A DNA stretch of 64,000 nucleotides from assembly GCF_002160915.1 (NCBI RefSeq), contig NZ_NFLM01000011.1, positions 1 to 64,000 on the forward strand, read 5' to 3'. Below, piece by piece: positions 1 through 7,536 of this stretch (within the stretch, counting starts at the first letter, position 1; the number at the start of each line of letters is the position of its first letter). Origin of the DNA: Faecalibacterium sp. An121 (lineage in GTDB: Bacteria > Bacillota > Clostridia > Oscillospirales > Ruminococcaceae). Both the position numbers and the translations under genes were made by a program. The notes under the pieces were generated by a model that was given only the letters and a program-made list of their open reading frames with translations, searched no databases and had not been told where the DNA came from.

Positions 1-11
1 CCTGGAACCCC

Positions 12-43
12 GAGCTGCCGCACTTGACACGGCAGCTCTTTTT
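12..43 (+). terminator. Rho-independent terminator
   Basis: A perfect 9-bp stem (GAGCTGCCG / CGGCAGCTC, arms 12-20 and 30-38) is followed by five T residues on the plus strand. It probably ends a plus-strand gene lying left of the window, and it marks the left limit of the accessory operon seen here. Confidence 0.75.
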
Positions 44-125
44 GTGTCTAAAAGGATTAGAAAGTGCTGCTCTTATACTGATGGGATCTGCTGAGACGGG
101 GGATTATGGGGCGGTTACGTTGAAT

Positions 126-3100
126 TTAGGCCCTCCTCCGAAAATACTCAATCAGAATCTCTTTGATGTAGTGGTATCTTCGGGCATAGGTATTTTCTAC
201 TCGTATCAGCTCAAAGCCGTGGTCCCGGCAAATTTTCTCTTTTTTGCGGTCCCGCTGCTGGACGATCGGGTCATCTTTATGTTCCTGGCCATCCAGTTCA
301 ATGGCCAGAATCGGGATGAGCTGCTGGCGGCCCTCCCGCTGATACACCACAAAATCAAACCTGCCGGTATAAAACAAATCGCAGTAACTGGGGTTATTCT
401 GAAACACATGGGAAATCGCCACTTCGCGCCGCACCGTGTACCGTTTTTCTGAGAGGAACACATTATCCAGCGCATGATTCAGCGTTTGCAGGAAGGCTTC
501 TTCCGTCTCGGTGCTGTAGGGCTTAATCCCCAGCGCCCGGGACGCTGCCGGCTTGGGGGACACCTCTGACACACCATTGCTCCGGACGTATTTCACCAGA
601 TCATACAGGTCATCGTCTGTTTCCGTCCCATGCAGACGCTCCAGCTCCTGGTTATTGGAAAGCAGGACCAGCTGGTCTTTCGCCCGAGAGGTGGCCACAT
701 TAATCAATTCCTTGTTATTCTTCAGCCATTGGTAAGTCTGCGGGCGGGTTTTGTCGGTCAGGGCCAGCGAAAAAATCACCACATCCTTTTCGTCGCCCTG
801 AAAGGAATGAACCGTCCCGCAGGTTCCGTTGCTGTAATGCTTCTCGGTCAGCATCTGCTGGATTAGTTCCCTCTGACGTGCAAAGGGCGTAATGATCCCA
901 ACAGATTTTTCCGGGTATTTGCTCAGATACCGATCGATCAAATCTACCTCCGCCGGGGCCGTGTTCTTTTCTGTGCTCGTGTCATGGGGCAGATTCACAT
1001 AGACCAGAGGTCTTTTGCTTTTCCCTTTGCTGGCCACCTGCAATTTTTGATTGTAGTATTTTTTATTGTTGAAGGCGATAATTTTCGGATCACAGCGATA
1101 GTGATACCGCAAAAGCACCTCATCACTGACCGAGTCGCAGGCCAAAAAGCAGGTATAGACGGAATTTCGGATATAATCGTGCTCCTCCCCCACATGGTAT
1201 CTCTTTCTCAACACCTCATTGTCCTTGGGGTCCAGCAGAATCACCGGCCGGAGCTGCTGTGGGTCCCCTACCAGCATCAACGAATTTCCCCGTACAATCG
1301 GAACCAGGGAGACTGCCGTGTTGCACTGGCTGGCTTCGTCCATAATCACCATATCGAAGGCTGGTTCGGGGTCGCCCAGACGCTGTGCCGAAATACAGGT
1401 CGTTGCCACAAAGGGGAAAATCCGCAAGAATTTTTTCAGGTTTTCTTCTTTGGACAGGTATCGATGAAAGGCCAGCACGTTGGCAGCCGGATCGGCCTCG
1501 CTGTAAATGATGGACTTTAACTCCTCATTTTTCGGCTCGCCCAAACGGCGAATGTACTTGGCCGAAGTGTAGTAGAGGTATTTTAAGAATTCCTGCTCAT
1601 TCTGGTCCAACAGTGCCAGAGCATCCTCTGTTGTCACGGTTCCCCGGCGCTTCAGTTCAGCTTCCACTTTCGGCAGCTGACCGGTCTGCAATTCAAACTG
1701 GAAATTCATGTGGTTGCGGGCTTCCAGCAACCTTTGAATGGTCTCCCGGCGTTCCTGCAAATCCAGGATCTCGTCGTATCGTTCCAGCAGTTCGGTCAGA
1801 CGCTTTGCCCGTTCCACCCGCTGTTCGTGGTTGCGATCCAGCGTCTTTTCATAGACGGTAATTCTCTGACAAGCTTCGTACATCTGGCGGATCTCTTTTA
1901 ACGCCCGCTCGACGCAGTCATTATTTCCCAAACGAACGATGGGAAACGGAATTTTTTGGCCTTTATACTCCAGGCTTTTCAGTTTTTTCACCACACCGTC
2001 GATGGGATGATTGTTGTAAGAGGCAAACAAAACGGTCCGCTCGTTAAAAAACGCCGTGGTCATGGTGTTTACGATGGTATTTGTCTTGCCGGTACCCGGC
2101 GGCCCCTGCACATAGGCAATAGGATACCGCATCGCATTGTTGATGGCGAGCATCTGATCCAGATTGACCTTGTTGTTGAGCAGCGCCAGAGGAAAGGATT
2201 TTCTTCTGCGGGGCCGCGCCACCATCTGACGAAAAAATGCCTGGATCGGGGGCGTCACTCCCTCCCCTTCCGGTGCATCAAACATCCGGGAAATTCCGCG
2301 GTACTCGTGTTCCAGGTCCACCAAAACTTCCCGCCCAATGGCCACAAGATAGGGCATATCATCCACACCCTGAATCCAGCTGCAGGTCTGGGTCATGCGA
2401 TCCTTGATCTCTTCTGCATTCTCTTCAAATTCATCCAGCAGCGCGTAGTCCTCGGCGTCCAGGAAAGCGTGTGCACTTACTTTCACCCCATCCACCGTGA
2501 ACTCCCGGCAGACCACAACCTTGTCCACCGGCCGCAATGTACGATTTTCAATATCCAGTCCTAAGGGCTGATAGGCCAGCACATACAATCCGCGGTCTGT
2601 ATGGACGCTGAGCAAATTCATCCCCAGCTGCCGGAGCTGGCGTTTTTTTCGATTTGATTGGGACTCAATGCGGTTCTGAAAATTCCGCACGATCTCCGCA
2701 AATTGCACTCCATTCAGGGCAAGCGTGCCATCTTGAAACCGGTCCTGATCCAGCTGAGAAATCAGGAAGTATTCTGTCTTATAGGGTGTACTGTCCAGTT
2801 TGTGGCAATCTGTCAGATATTCCAAAACCCGAAGATTTGCCGTATTACCAAAAAGGACTTCATATTTGCGAGGGTTTTCCATGACATCCTGAACCAGGGC
2901 CTCGTTGATCTCGCACCAGGATCCTTCGATCACCTCGGCAGAAATGATCCGTTCCACCCGGATATAAAGTTCCTGCACCGTCAGTCTGCCCAGATGCAGC
3001 CCGTCCACCTGCATCTGTCCATTCTGGGGAGAAAGAGTTTTGACCGCAATCCAGTATTTTGTGATTTGCTCGCTTTGATTCTTATAAACGATGCTCAGCC

Positions 3101-3155
3101 ATTTGCCTTTGTGGATTGCCTCAAAAAGCGCCTTTCCTATGCTGTTCATATTCAT
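126..3155 (-). CDS. SF1 helicase with WYL-like N-terminus and C-terminal nuclease-like domain
   Basis: A 1009-residue superfamily 1 DNA/RNA helicase. Residues about 8-80 have the strand pattern and spacing of a WYL domain, a ligand-sensing fold common in defence regulators. Residues about 175-225 look like a second, divergent copy. The motor starts with Walker A GPPGTGKT (351-358). An inserted helical, probably coiled-coil segment follows (about 430-520), then Walker B/motif II DEASQ (606-610) and motif III GDPQQL (630-635). The last 80 residues carry a D...E-L-D-G-x-x-H pattern (D934, E953, D955) typical of DUF2726-like restriction-endonuclease-fold modules. It is the last gene of the minus-strand operon, 108 bp after the SF2 helicase. 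The helicase call is firm. The WYL and nuclease calls rest on motif reading. A role in anti-phage defence is inference from the neighbourhood. Confidence 0.8.
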   Translation of the reverse strand: MNMNSIGKALFEAIHKGKWLSIVYKNQSEQITKYWIAVKTLSPQNGQMQVDGLHLGRLTVQELYIRVERIISAEVIEGSWCEINEALVQDVMENPRKYEVLFGNTANLRVLEYLTDCHKLDSTPYKTEYFLISQLDQDRFQDGTLALNGVQFAEIVRNFQNRIESQSNRKKRQLRQLGMNLLSVHTDRGLYVLAYQPLGLDIENRTLRPVDKVVVCREFTVDGVKVSAHAFLDAEDYALLDEFEENAEEIKDRMTQTCSWIQGVDDMPYLVAIGREVLVDLEHEYRGISRMFDAPEGEGVTPPIQAFFRQMVARPRRRKSFPLALLNNKVNLDQMLAINNAMRYPIAYVQGPPGTGKTNTIVNTMTTAFFNERTVLFASYNNHPIDGVVKKLKSLEYKGQKIPFPIVRLGNNDCVERALKEIRQMYEACQRITVYEKTLDRNHEQRVERAKRLTELLERYDEILDLQERRETIQRLLEARNHMNFQFELQTGQLPKVEAELKRRGTVTTEDALALLDQNEQEFLKYLYYTSAKYIRRLGEPKNEELKSIIYSEADPAANVLAFHRYLSKEENLKKFLRIFPFVATTCISAQRLGDPEPAFDMVIMDEASQCNTAVSLVPIVRGNSLMLVGDPQQLRPVILLDPKDNEVLRKRYHVGEEHDYIRNSVYTCFLACDSVSDEVLLRYHYRCDPKIIAFNNKKYYNQKLQVASKGKSKRPLVYVNLPHDTSTEKNTAPAEVDLIDRYLSKYPEKSVGIITPFARQRELIQQMLTEKHYSNGTCGTVHSFQGDEKDVVIFSLALTDKTRPQTYQWLKNNKELINVATSRAKDQLVLLSNNQELERLHGTETDDDLYDLVKYVRSNGVSEVSPKPAASRALGIKPYSTETEEAFLQTLNHALDNVFLSEKRYTVRREVAISHVFQNNPSYCDLFYTGRFDFVVYQREGRQQLIPILAIELDGQEHKDDPIVQQRDRKKEKICRDHGFELIRVENTYARRYHYIKEILIEYFRRRA

Positions 3156-3263
3156 CTATCCTTGCGTATAGGGTTTTCTTTATTGTCACAAAGTAATCCC
3201 ATAAAATCCGAGTGTTATCTTTGCCCTATGCAAGTTTCTTGCAGGCAACGGGCGAACCGTTTT

Positions 3264-5528
3264 TCATTTCAACCGCTCAAAGTAACTCTCCAGCTTTTCA
3301 TCACAGATCCGCTGGATCTCCCGTTTTTCTTCCTGGGTCAGCTTCTTCCAGACCGATTCATCCACCTGGACCACGCCCAGGGTCTTGGTATGGTGCAGCA
3401 TCTGCATATCCTCGAACCGCTTGAAGGGGTTGGACAGGATGTTCCGCTGGGCCTGGGCGTCGGTATAGTCGCCTCTTGCATAGATGCTGTTGGCTTTTTC
3501 CACCACCAGACCAGCGGCCCTCCGGGCCTCATAGAATTTCCGGAAATAGTCAACGATATCGCTGAGCTTCATTCGGCCTTTGTTGTCTGCAAGAGAAAGA
3601 ATTGCTTTCAGCAGCACCGGCTTATAGGAGTAGCTCATATCCATCTGACGAACCATCTCCATGAACAGATCCTTGCGGTTGGAGTCATCAATGAGCGTCC
3701 AGCCATATTGCTCAGCGTACTTCTTGAGGGTCTCTTCTTTGAAGTACTTGAAGGTCCGGTGCTCGCTCATGGGGACAACCAAATCCGGCACCAGCAGGCC
3801 TTCCCGCACATATCGCTCGATGGTTTCAGTCTGCACATCCACCCGGCGCACAAACTCCATCTGGGAGATCATGCCGGCAGCCTCTTCCTGCCAGTTGAAA
3901 AGATCAACCAGCTCATAATCCAGTGCATCCACAGGCCAGTCAATGATCGCGTCGGGGCGTTCGCCGCGCTCATACAGGCCTTGCTCTGCCATTTTCTGCT
4001 TCTTGCTTCCCAATACCAGCGCACCCGGTCTGTACTCCTTCAGACGGAACAGCCGGTGCATCGAATAAGGCATATTATACTGGCTGGCGTTGTCCACAAA
4101 GTCAAACACCAGCAGACTTTCCTTGCCGGGCGACAGCCGCATACCGCGGCCCAGCTGCTGGGTGTAGAGCACCTTGGACATAGTGGGCCGGGCCATGAAG
4201 AGCACCTCGGTGGCCGGGCAGTCCCAGCCCTCGTTAAGTAGATCACAGGCACACAGGACCTTTGTTTGTCCCTTTTCAAAGCGGGCCAGAATTTCCCGCC
4301 GGTCGGCCGCTTTGATTTCACCAGATACTGCTTCGGCAGCCACGCCGGCGTCATGAAGCCGCCCTGCAATTTCCTTTGCATGCCGGACAGATGCGCAGAA
4401 AATCACAGTGCGCTTATCCTTCACATATTGCAGCCATGTGTCCACAATCAGCTGATTCCGTTCCGGCACATAAATTTTGCTCTCCAGGTCCCGGATGTTG
4501 TACTGGATGCTGTTGAAGCGCACCTTGGTCAAATCGATATTGGTATGGATTCGGATGCAGCGCACAGGCACCAGTTCACCGATCTCCACGGCTGTCTGGA
4601 TGTCCAGTTTGTGGGCGGTATGTTTGAAGATGTCCAGAATATTCTTGTCATCGGCCCGCTCCGGCGTGGCGGTCAGACCCAGGGTGAATTCTGGTGTAAA
4701 ATAGGCCAGGACCTTCTGGTATGTATCAGCAGAGGCGTGGTGGGCCTCATCCACAATGATGTAGCCGAAGTCGTCTGGCTTGAACTGCTCCAGATTCAAA
4801 GCCACACTCTGAATGCTGCCGCAGACGACGAAAGCGTCCTTTTCCTTTGCACTCTCCACATAGCGGCCCACTGTGGCCTGGGGCCACAGTTCCCGGAATG
4901 TTCTGGCTGCCTGATCCACCAGCTCCACAGTATGGGCCAGGAACAGCGTTCGCTTGCCAAAGCGCTTGGCATCCATGACAGCGGTCACCGTTTTGCCAGT
5001 GCCGGTGGCATGGTAAAGCAGGGCAATGGTCTCAAAACGGCTGCGCATCTCCTCCAGTGCAGCCAGTGCCTGCTTCTGGTGCTCCTTCAGTTCCAGACGG
5101 GAGCCATCCAGAGACTTGCCCCGCTGGGTAGGAAGATAGTCCTCAATCTCCTTGAAGCTGGGATGCTGGCCCAGAAAGACCCGCAACTCATCCTTGACCG
5201 TTTCCGGCTGCTGCTGCATCTGCCGCACCGCCCAGCGGTACACATCCCAGCCCAGGTAGATCATGCTGTTCTGTTTGAGCAGATCATCATAAAACTTGTT
5301 CCGAGAAACCAGCTTGGGGTTATGGGAGGCTTCATCGTCAATCTCAATGGCCACTTTCCGCCCGCCGTTCTCGATCATAAAATCGGCAAACCGGCTGTTC
5401 TGATAAATATCAAAGAAAGGGTACTGGGAGTAGAGATAACCTGCCTTTTCAGCACCAAAGGTGTCAGAAAACAATTCAATAAACAAGTCCTCGGCACTGC
5501 TGCCAGAGATTGAACGATAAGTAGGCAT
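3264..5528 (-). CDS. SF2 DEAH-type helicase with N-terminal nuclease-like domain
   Basis: A 754-residue superfamily 2 helicase. The first 100 residues contain FADF (D49), IEID (E62, D64) and H69 with a following K78, the layout of a Vsr/DUF2726-like restriction-endonuclease fold. The motor has Walker A ATGTGKT (174-180), DEAH (260-263), TATP (286-289) and motif VI QQLGRGMR (457-464). About 200 C-terminal residues have no domain I can name. It starts 9 bp after the stop of the small PD-(D/E)XK-like gene, so the two are almost certainly co-transcribed. The related nuclease-like block in the downstream SF1 helicase suggests that both helicases act on DNA in one pathway. That is inference. A generic repair helicase is the alternative. 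Confidence 0.8.
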   Translation of the reverse strand: MPTYRSISGSSAEDLFIELFSDTFGAEKAGYLYSQYPFFDIYQNSRFADFMIENGGRKVAIEIDDEASHNPKLVSRNKFYDDLLKQNSMIYLGWDVYRWAVRQMQQQPETVKDELRVFLGQHPSFKEIEDYLPTQRGKSLDGSRLELKEHQKQALAALEEMRSRFETIALLYHATGTGKTVTAVMDAKRFGKRTLFLAHTVELVDQAARTFRELWPQATVGRYVESAKEKDAFVVCGSIQSVALNLEQFKPDDFGYIIVDEAHHASADTYQKVLAYFTPEFTLGLTATPERADDKNILDIFKHTAHKLDIQTAVEIGELVPVRCIRIHTNIDLTKVRFNSIQYNIRDLESKIYVPERNQLIVDTWLQYVKDKRTVIFCASVRHAKEIAGRLHDAGVAAEAVSGEIKAADRREILARFEKGQTKVLCACDLLNEGWDCPATEVLFMARPTMSKVLYTQQLGRGMRLSPGKESLLVFDFVDNASQYNMPYSMHRLFRLKEYRPGALVLGSKKQKMAEQGLYERGERPDAIIDWPVDALDYELVDLFNWQEEAAGMISQMEFVRRVDVQTETIERYVREGLLVPDLVVPMSEHRTFKYFKEETLKKYAEQYGWTLIDDSNRKDLFMEMVRQMDMSYSYKPVLLKAILSLADNKGRMKLSDIVDYFRKFYEARRAAGLVVEKANSIYARGDYTDAQAQRNILSNPFKRFEDMQMLHHTKTLGVVQVDESVWKKLTQEEKREIQRICDEKLESYFERLK

Positions 5529-5537
5529 AGAGGCACC

Positions 5538-5996
5538 TCACATGATCCGTTCCAGCCGGTCCGCTTCCGGGACCTGGACCTGCAGACTTCGCAATTTTGC
5601 CAAAGAAATGGGCCGCTGGCCGTTCTTCTGCATTTTCCCGCAATGCTCCCAGGCAAGTTTGCCCGGCCCATTGTATACCTCGGAAAAGGTGCCATCCGGA
5701 TGGATCTGCAGCACCAACAGCCATTCCGGTTTGCTCGAGAGTGCGACCCGGTCAATTTGGGTCGCTTTGATTTGAACCAGCCGGCCATCCGGCGCTTTGG
5801 CATCGTGGGTTTCTGCCGACGCCTCAAACAGCGCCAAGCCATAGCAGCAGGCCGCCAGCGCCTCGCCAATGCTCCCGATCATATGTCCATCGGGCGTATA
5901 GTGTCTCCCGGGAAACAGTTCTTCCAGTTCATGCGAAACACGATAAAGGGTTTTTATTTTTTCCGCTACCATTTCCTGTATCGTTGCTGCGCTCAT
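5538..5996 (-). CDS. Small PD-(D/E)XK-like protein (DUF6998-like)
   Basis: A protein of about 152 residues. The order G-x-x-G-E (GSIGE), then an Asp-rich turn, then DGRLVQIKATQ fits the E...D...(Q)xK active-site pattern of restriction-endonuclease-fold proteins, and the overall layout resembles DUF6998 family members. I chose the ATG at 5996 over a GTG at 6002 because it overlaps the MazG stop as ATGA and has an AAGGA Shine-Dalgarno at proper spacing. Flanking genes lie within 9 bp or overlap, so it is an integral part of the operon. Its substrate is unknown. A non-catalytic structural role is possible, because only the K/E/D pattern supports catalysis. Confidence 0.6.
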   Translation of the reverse strand: MSAATIQEMVAEKIKTLYRVSHELEELFPGRHYTPDGHMIGSIGEALAACCYGLALFEASAETHDAKAPDGRLVQIKATQIDRVALSSKPEWLLVLQIHPDGTFSEVYNGPGKLAWEHCGKMQKNGQRPISLAKLRSLQVQVPEADRLERIM

Positions 5997-6310
5997 TCCC
6001 ACACTTCCTTCAGCAGAATCTTTTTTGCAAATCCGCCGCGTTCGGCTGCCTTGTCCGCCCGCACTTGCTCCAGCTCATCCAATGTCCAGCCGCGAGCCCG
6101 CACAACCGCCTGCATGACCTCCAAAAGATCGGCTAATTCCTCCAGGGATTTGCTCTCCTGGTATTCCGCCAGCTCTTCGTTCAGCTTTTGGTCCAGAAGC
6201 CGGATGTACGCCTCATCGGACAGCGTTTCACAGACACAGATCTTCCCGTCCGCCTCGATGATCTCCGGGATACGGTCGCGGACCAACTTATGATAGGTTT
6301 TCACCAACAT
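5993..6310 (-). CDS. MazG-like nucleoside triphosphate pyrophosphohydrolase
   Basis: A 105-residue all-alpha NTP pyrophosphohydrolase. The N-terminus YHKLVRDRIPEII is the hallmark of the phosphoribosyl-ATP pyrophosphohydrolase-like/MazG clan. The helices carry the metal-binding pattern E-E-L-A-E-Y (residues about 45-50) and E-E-L-A-D-L-L-E-V (about 57-65). Such enzymes hydrolyse (d)NTPs to NMP and PPi and appear both in house-cleaning and in nucleotide-depleting defence. An AGGAGG-type ribosome site lies 8 nt before the ATG. The gene overlaps the upstream NUDIX gene by 23 nt and the downstream gene by 4 nt, which points to coupled translation. Confidence 0.85.
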   Translation of the reverse strand: MLVKTYHKLVRDRIPEIIEADGKICVCETLSDEAYIRLLDQKLNEELAEYQESKSLEELADLLEVMQAVVRARGWTLDELEQVRADKAAERGGFAKKILLKEVWE

Positions 6311-6683
6311 CTTTTAGCCTCCTCAAAATCTCCTCGTCCGCCGGACAGAAGGCATACTGGTCGATCTCATTTACCGTGATCCAGCGGATATCGTTGTGCT
6401 CCAGCTTCTGGGGAGTTCCCTCCCGGATGGTCGCATGGAACAGGGTCAGATCCACCGTCATGTCCGGGTATTCGTGGACCACGTCCATAAACACTTTGCC
6501 AACATCCAGGGTAATGGCCAGCTCCTCCTGACACTCCCGGATGAGCGCCTGCTCTTTGGTCTTCCCCGGCTCCACCTTTCCGCCCACAAACTCCCAGAGC
6601 AGCCCTCTGGCCTTATGGGCCGGGCGTTGGCAGATCATAAATTTCTCCTTGTCCCAGATTAAGGCTGCGACGACTTCAGTCAT
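6288..6683 (-). CDS. NUDIX hydrolase (MutT/8-oxo-dGTPase type)
   Basis: A 131-residue NUDIX hydrolase. The NUDIX box runs from GGKVEPGKT through ALIRECQEELAI and matches GX5EX7REUXEEXGU except at its last position. It is preceded by the WEFVGGK element usual in (deoxy)nucleotide diphosphatases of the MutT/CTP pyrophosphohydrolase type. I chose the ATG at 6683 because GAGG lies a proper distance upstream. A longer reading frame to 6737 would overlap the preceding gene without a ribosome site. With the MazG-like enzyme it makes two nucleotide-cleaving activities side by side in a helicase/nuclease operon. Confidence 0.85.
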   Translation of the reverse strand: MTEVVAALIWDKEKFMICQRPAHKARGLLWEFVGGKVEPGKTKEQALIRECQEELAITLDVGKVFMDVVHEYPDMTVDLTLFHATIREGTPQKLEHNDIRWITVNEIDQYAFCPADEEILRRLKDVGENLS

Positions 6684-6708
6684 ATAATTTCCTCGATCAT
6701 CTTCTCGA

Positions 6709-7269
6709 TCATCTTTGAATGAACGCAATGACAGCATCTAAATTGTCTAAGATAAATTGCTGCGCCGATCTATTATAAACCACAACTGTATAAGGTCCTC
6801 TTAGGCTCTGCCTCTCCTCCGTGGAAATACCAATATCAATTCCCTGATCCGTTGGTCTCCGGACTGTTTTTCCATCATCTTTCACAACCAATTTCAAAAA
6901 TCCAGTTTCCATAAGCCAATCCGCGATCTGCTTATAAGTCAGTTTTTTCATCTCCTCCGGCTGAATCAACGCGTTAATTCTACGTTCAATTTCACTGATT
7001 GGAATAGGCAGCTCCGAATATTCAAATTTTTCTCGACTTTCGTAATCCAGCTGGAACGGAACCTTGGAAGATTTATTTTTTGACTGAGAAATCCCTTTAT
7101 TTTCTACAACTTGCCTCAAGAGGTCTGACACGTAAAAAAGACAGCGAGATATCTTCACATTATTTATGATATCAGAATCTGGCACCTCTTGATTTGTCAA
7201 TGGATTGATTCCGTTGGCAAGTTTTTCTATGTAACTCTTTGCATAGGCAATCTTCTCCAGCTCGGTCAT
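6709..7269 (-). CDS. Conserved protein of unknown function in the helicase operon
   Basis: A 186-residue protein I cannot assign to a named family with certainty. It begins MTELEKIAYAKSYIEKLANG and has a helical N-terminus, a basic low-complexity linker near residue 65, a central helix-turn-helix-like stretch (KLTYKQIADWLMETGFLK, about 108-125) and a C-terminal segment ending in YNRSAQQFILDNLDAV. A good ribosome site (AAAGGAG) precedes the ATG. It sits between the remnant of a DUF3427 helicase and the NUDIX gene, with 25 bp to the latter. I recall similar proteins near DUF3427 helicases, which would make it part of the ancestral module, but that is memory rather than a search. Confidence 0.7.
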   Translation of the reverse strand: MTELEKIAYAKSYIEKLANGINPLTNQEVPDSDIINNVKISRCLFYVSDLLRQVVENKGISQSKNKSSKVPFQLDYESREKFEYSELPIPISEIERRINALIQPEEMKKLTYKQIADWLMETGFLKLVVKDDGKTVRRPTDQGIDIGISTEERQSLRGPYTVVVYNRSAQQFILDNLDAVIAFIQR

Positions 7270-7281
7270 CGCGATTCTCCT

Positions 7282-7467
7282 TTATCCTACAACCAGCTTG
7301 TTTGTCTTTTTCAAAAACTTCGCAGGGATTGGCCGATCCAGTTTCCAGGTAATATTCATAGGCCGGCTCCCCTCATGTTTTACATAGTTTGCAGTCCCCA
7401 GGAAGGTATACGCCTCCGCTCCACCGCTGATCCGATCCGTTTTGAACTCTTGGACAACCACCGTATA
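7282..7467 (-). pseudogene. 3' remnant of a DUF3427-type DEAD/DEAH helicase
   Basis: A 61-codon open stretch on the minus strand ends in TAA at 7282. It reads VQEFKTDRISGGAEAYTFLG, then GTANYVKHEGSRPM and WKLDRPIPAKFLKKTNKLVVG. This is the conserved C-terminal end of helicases with a DUF3427 domain. It has no start codon, and an in-frame stop lies just upstream (7468-7470). The rest of the gene (usually about 900 or more residues) is absent and the AT-rich YobI-type gene begins upstream. The simplest reading is that acquisition of that gene replaced most of the helicase. Confidence 0.7.
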
Positions 7468-7536
7468 TTAAATCATTTGTAATTACCCCTTCTTTAGTTA
7501 CTACAAGTGCGCTCTCTTCACTTCCAAATAAGCATA

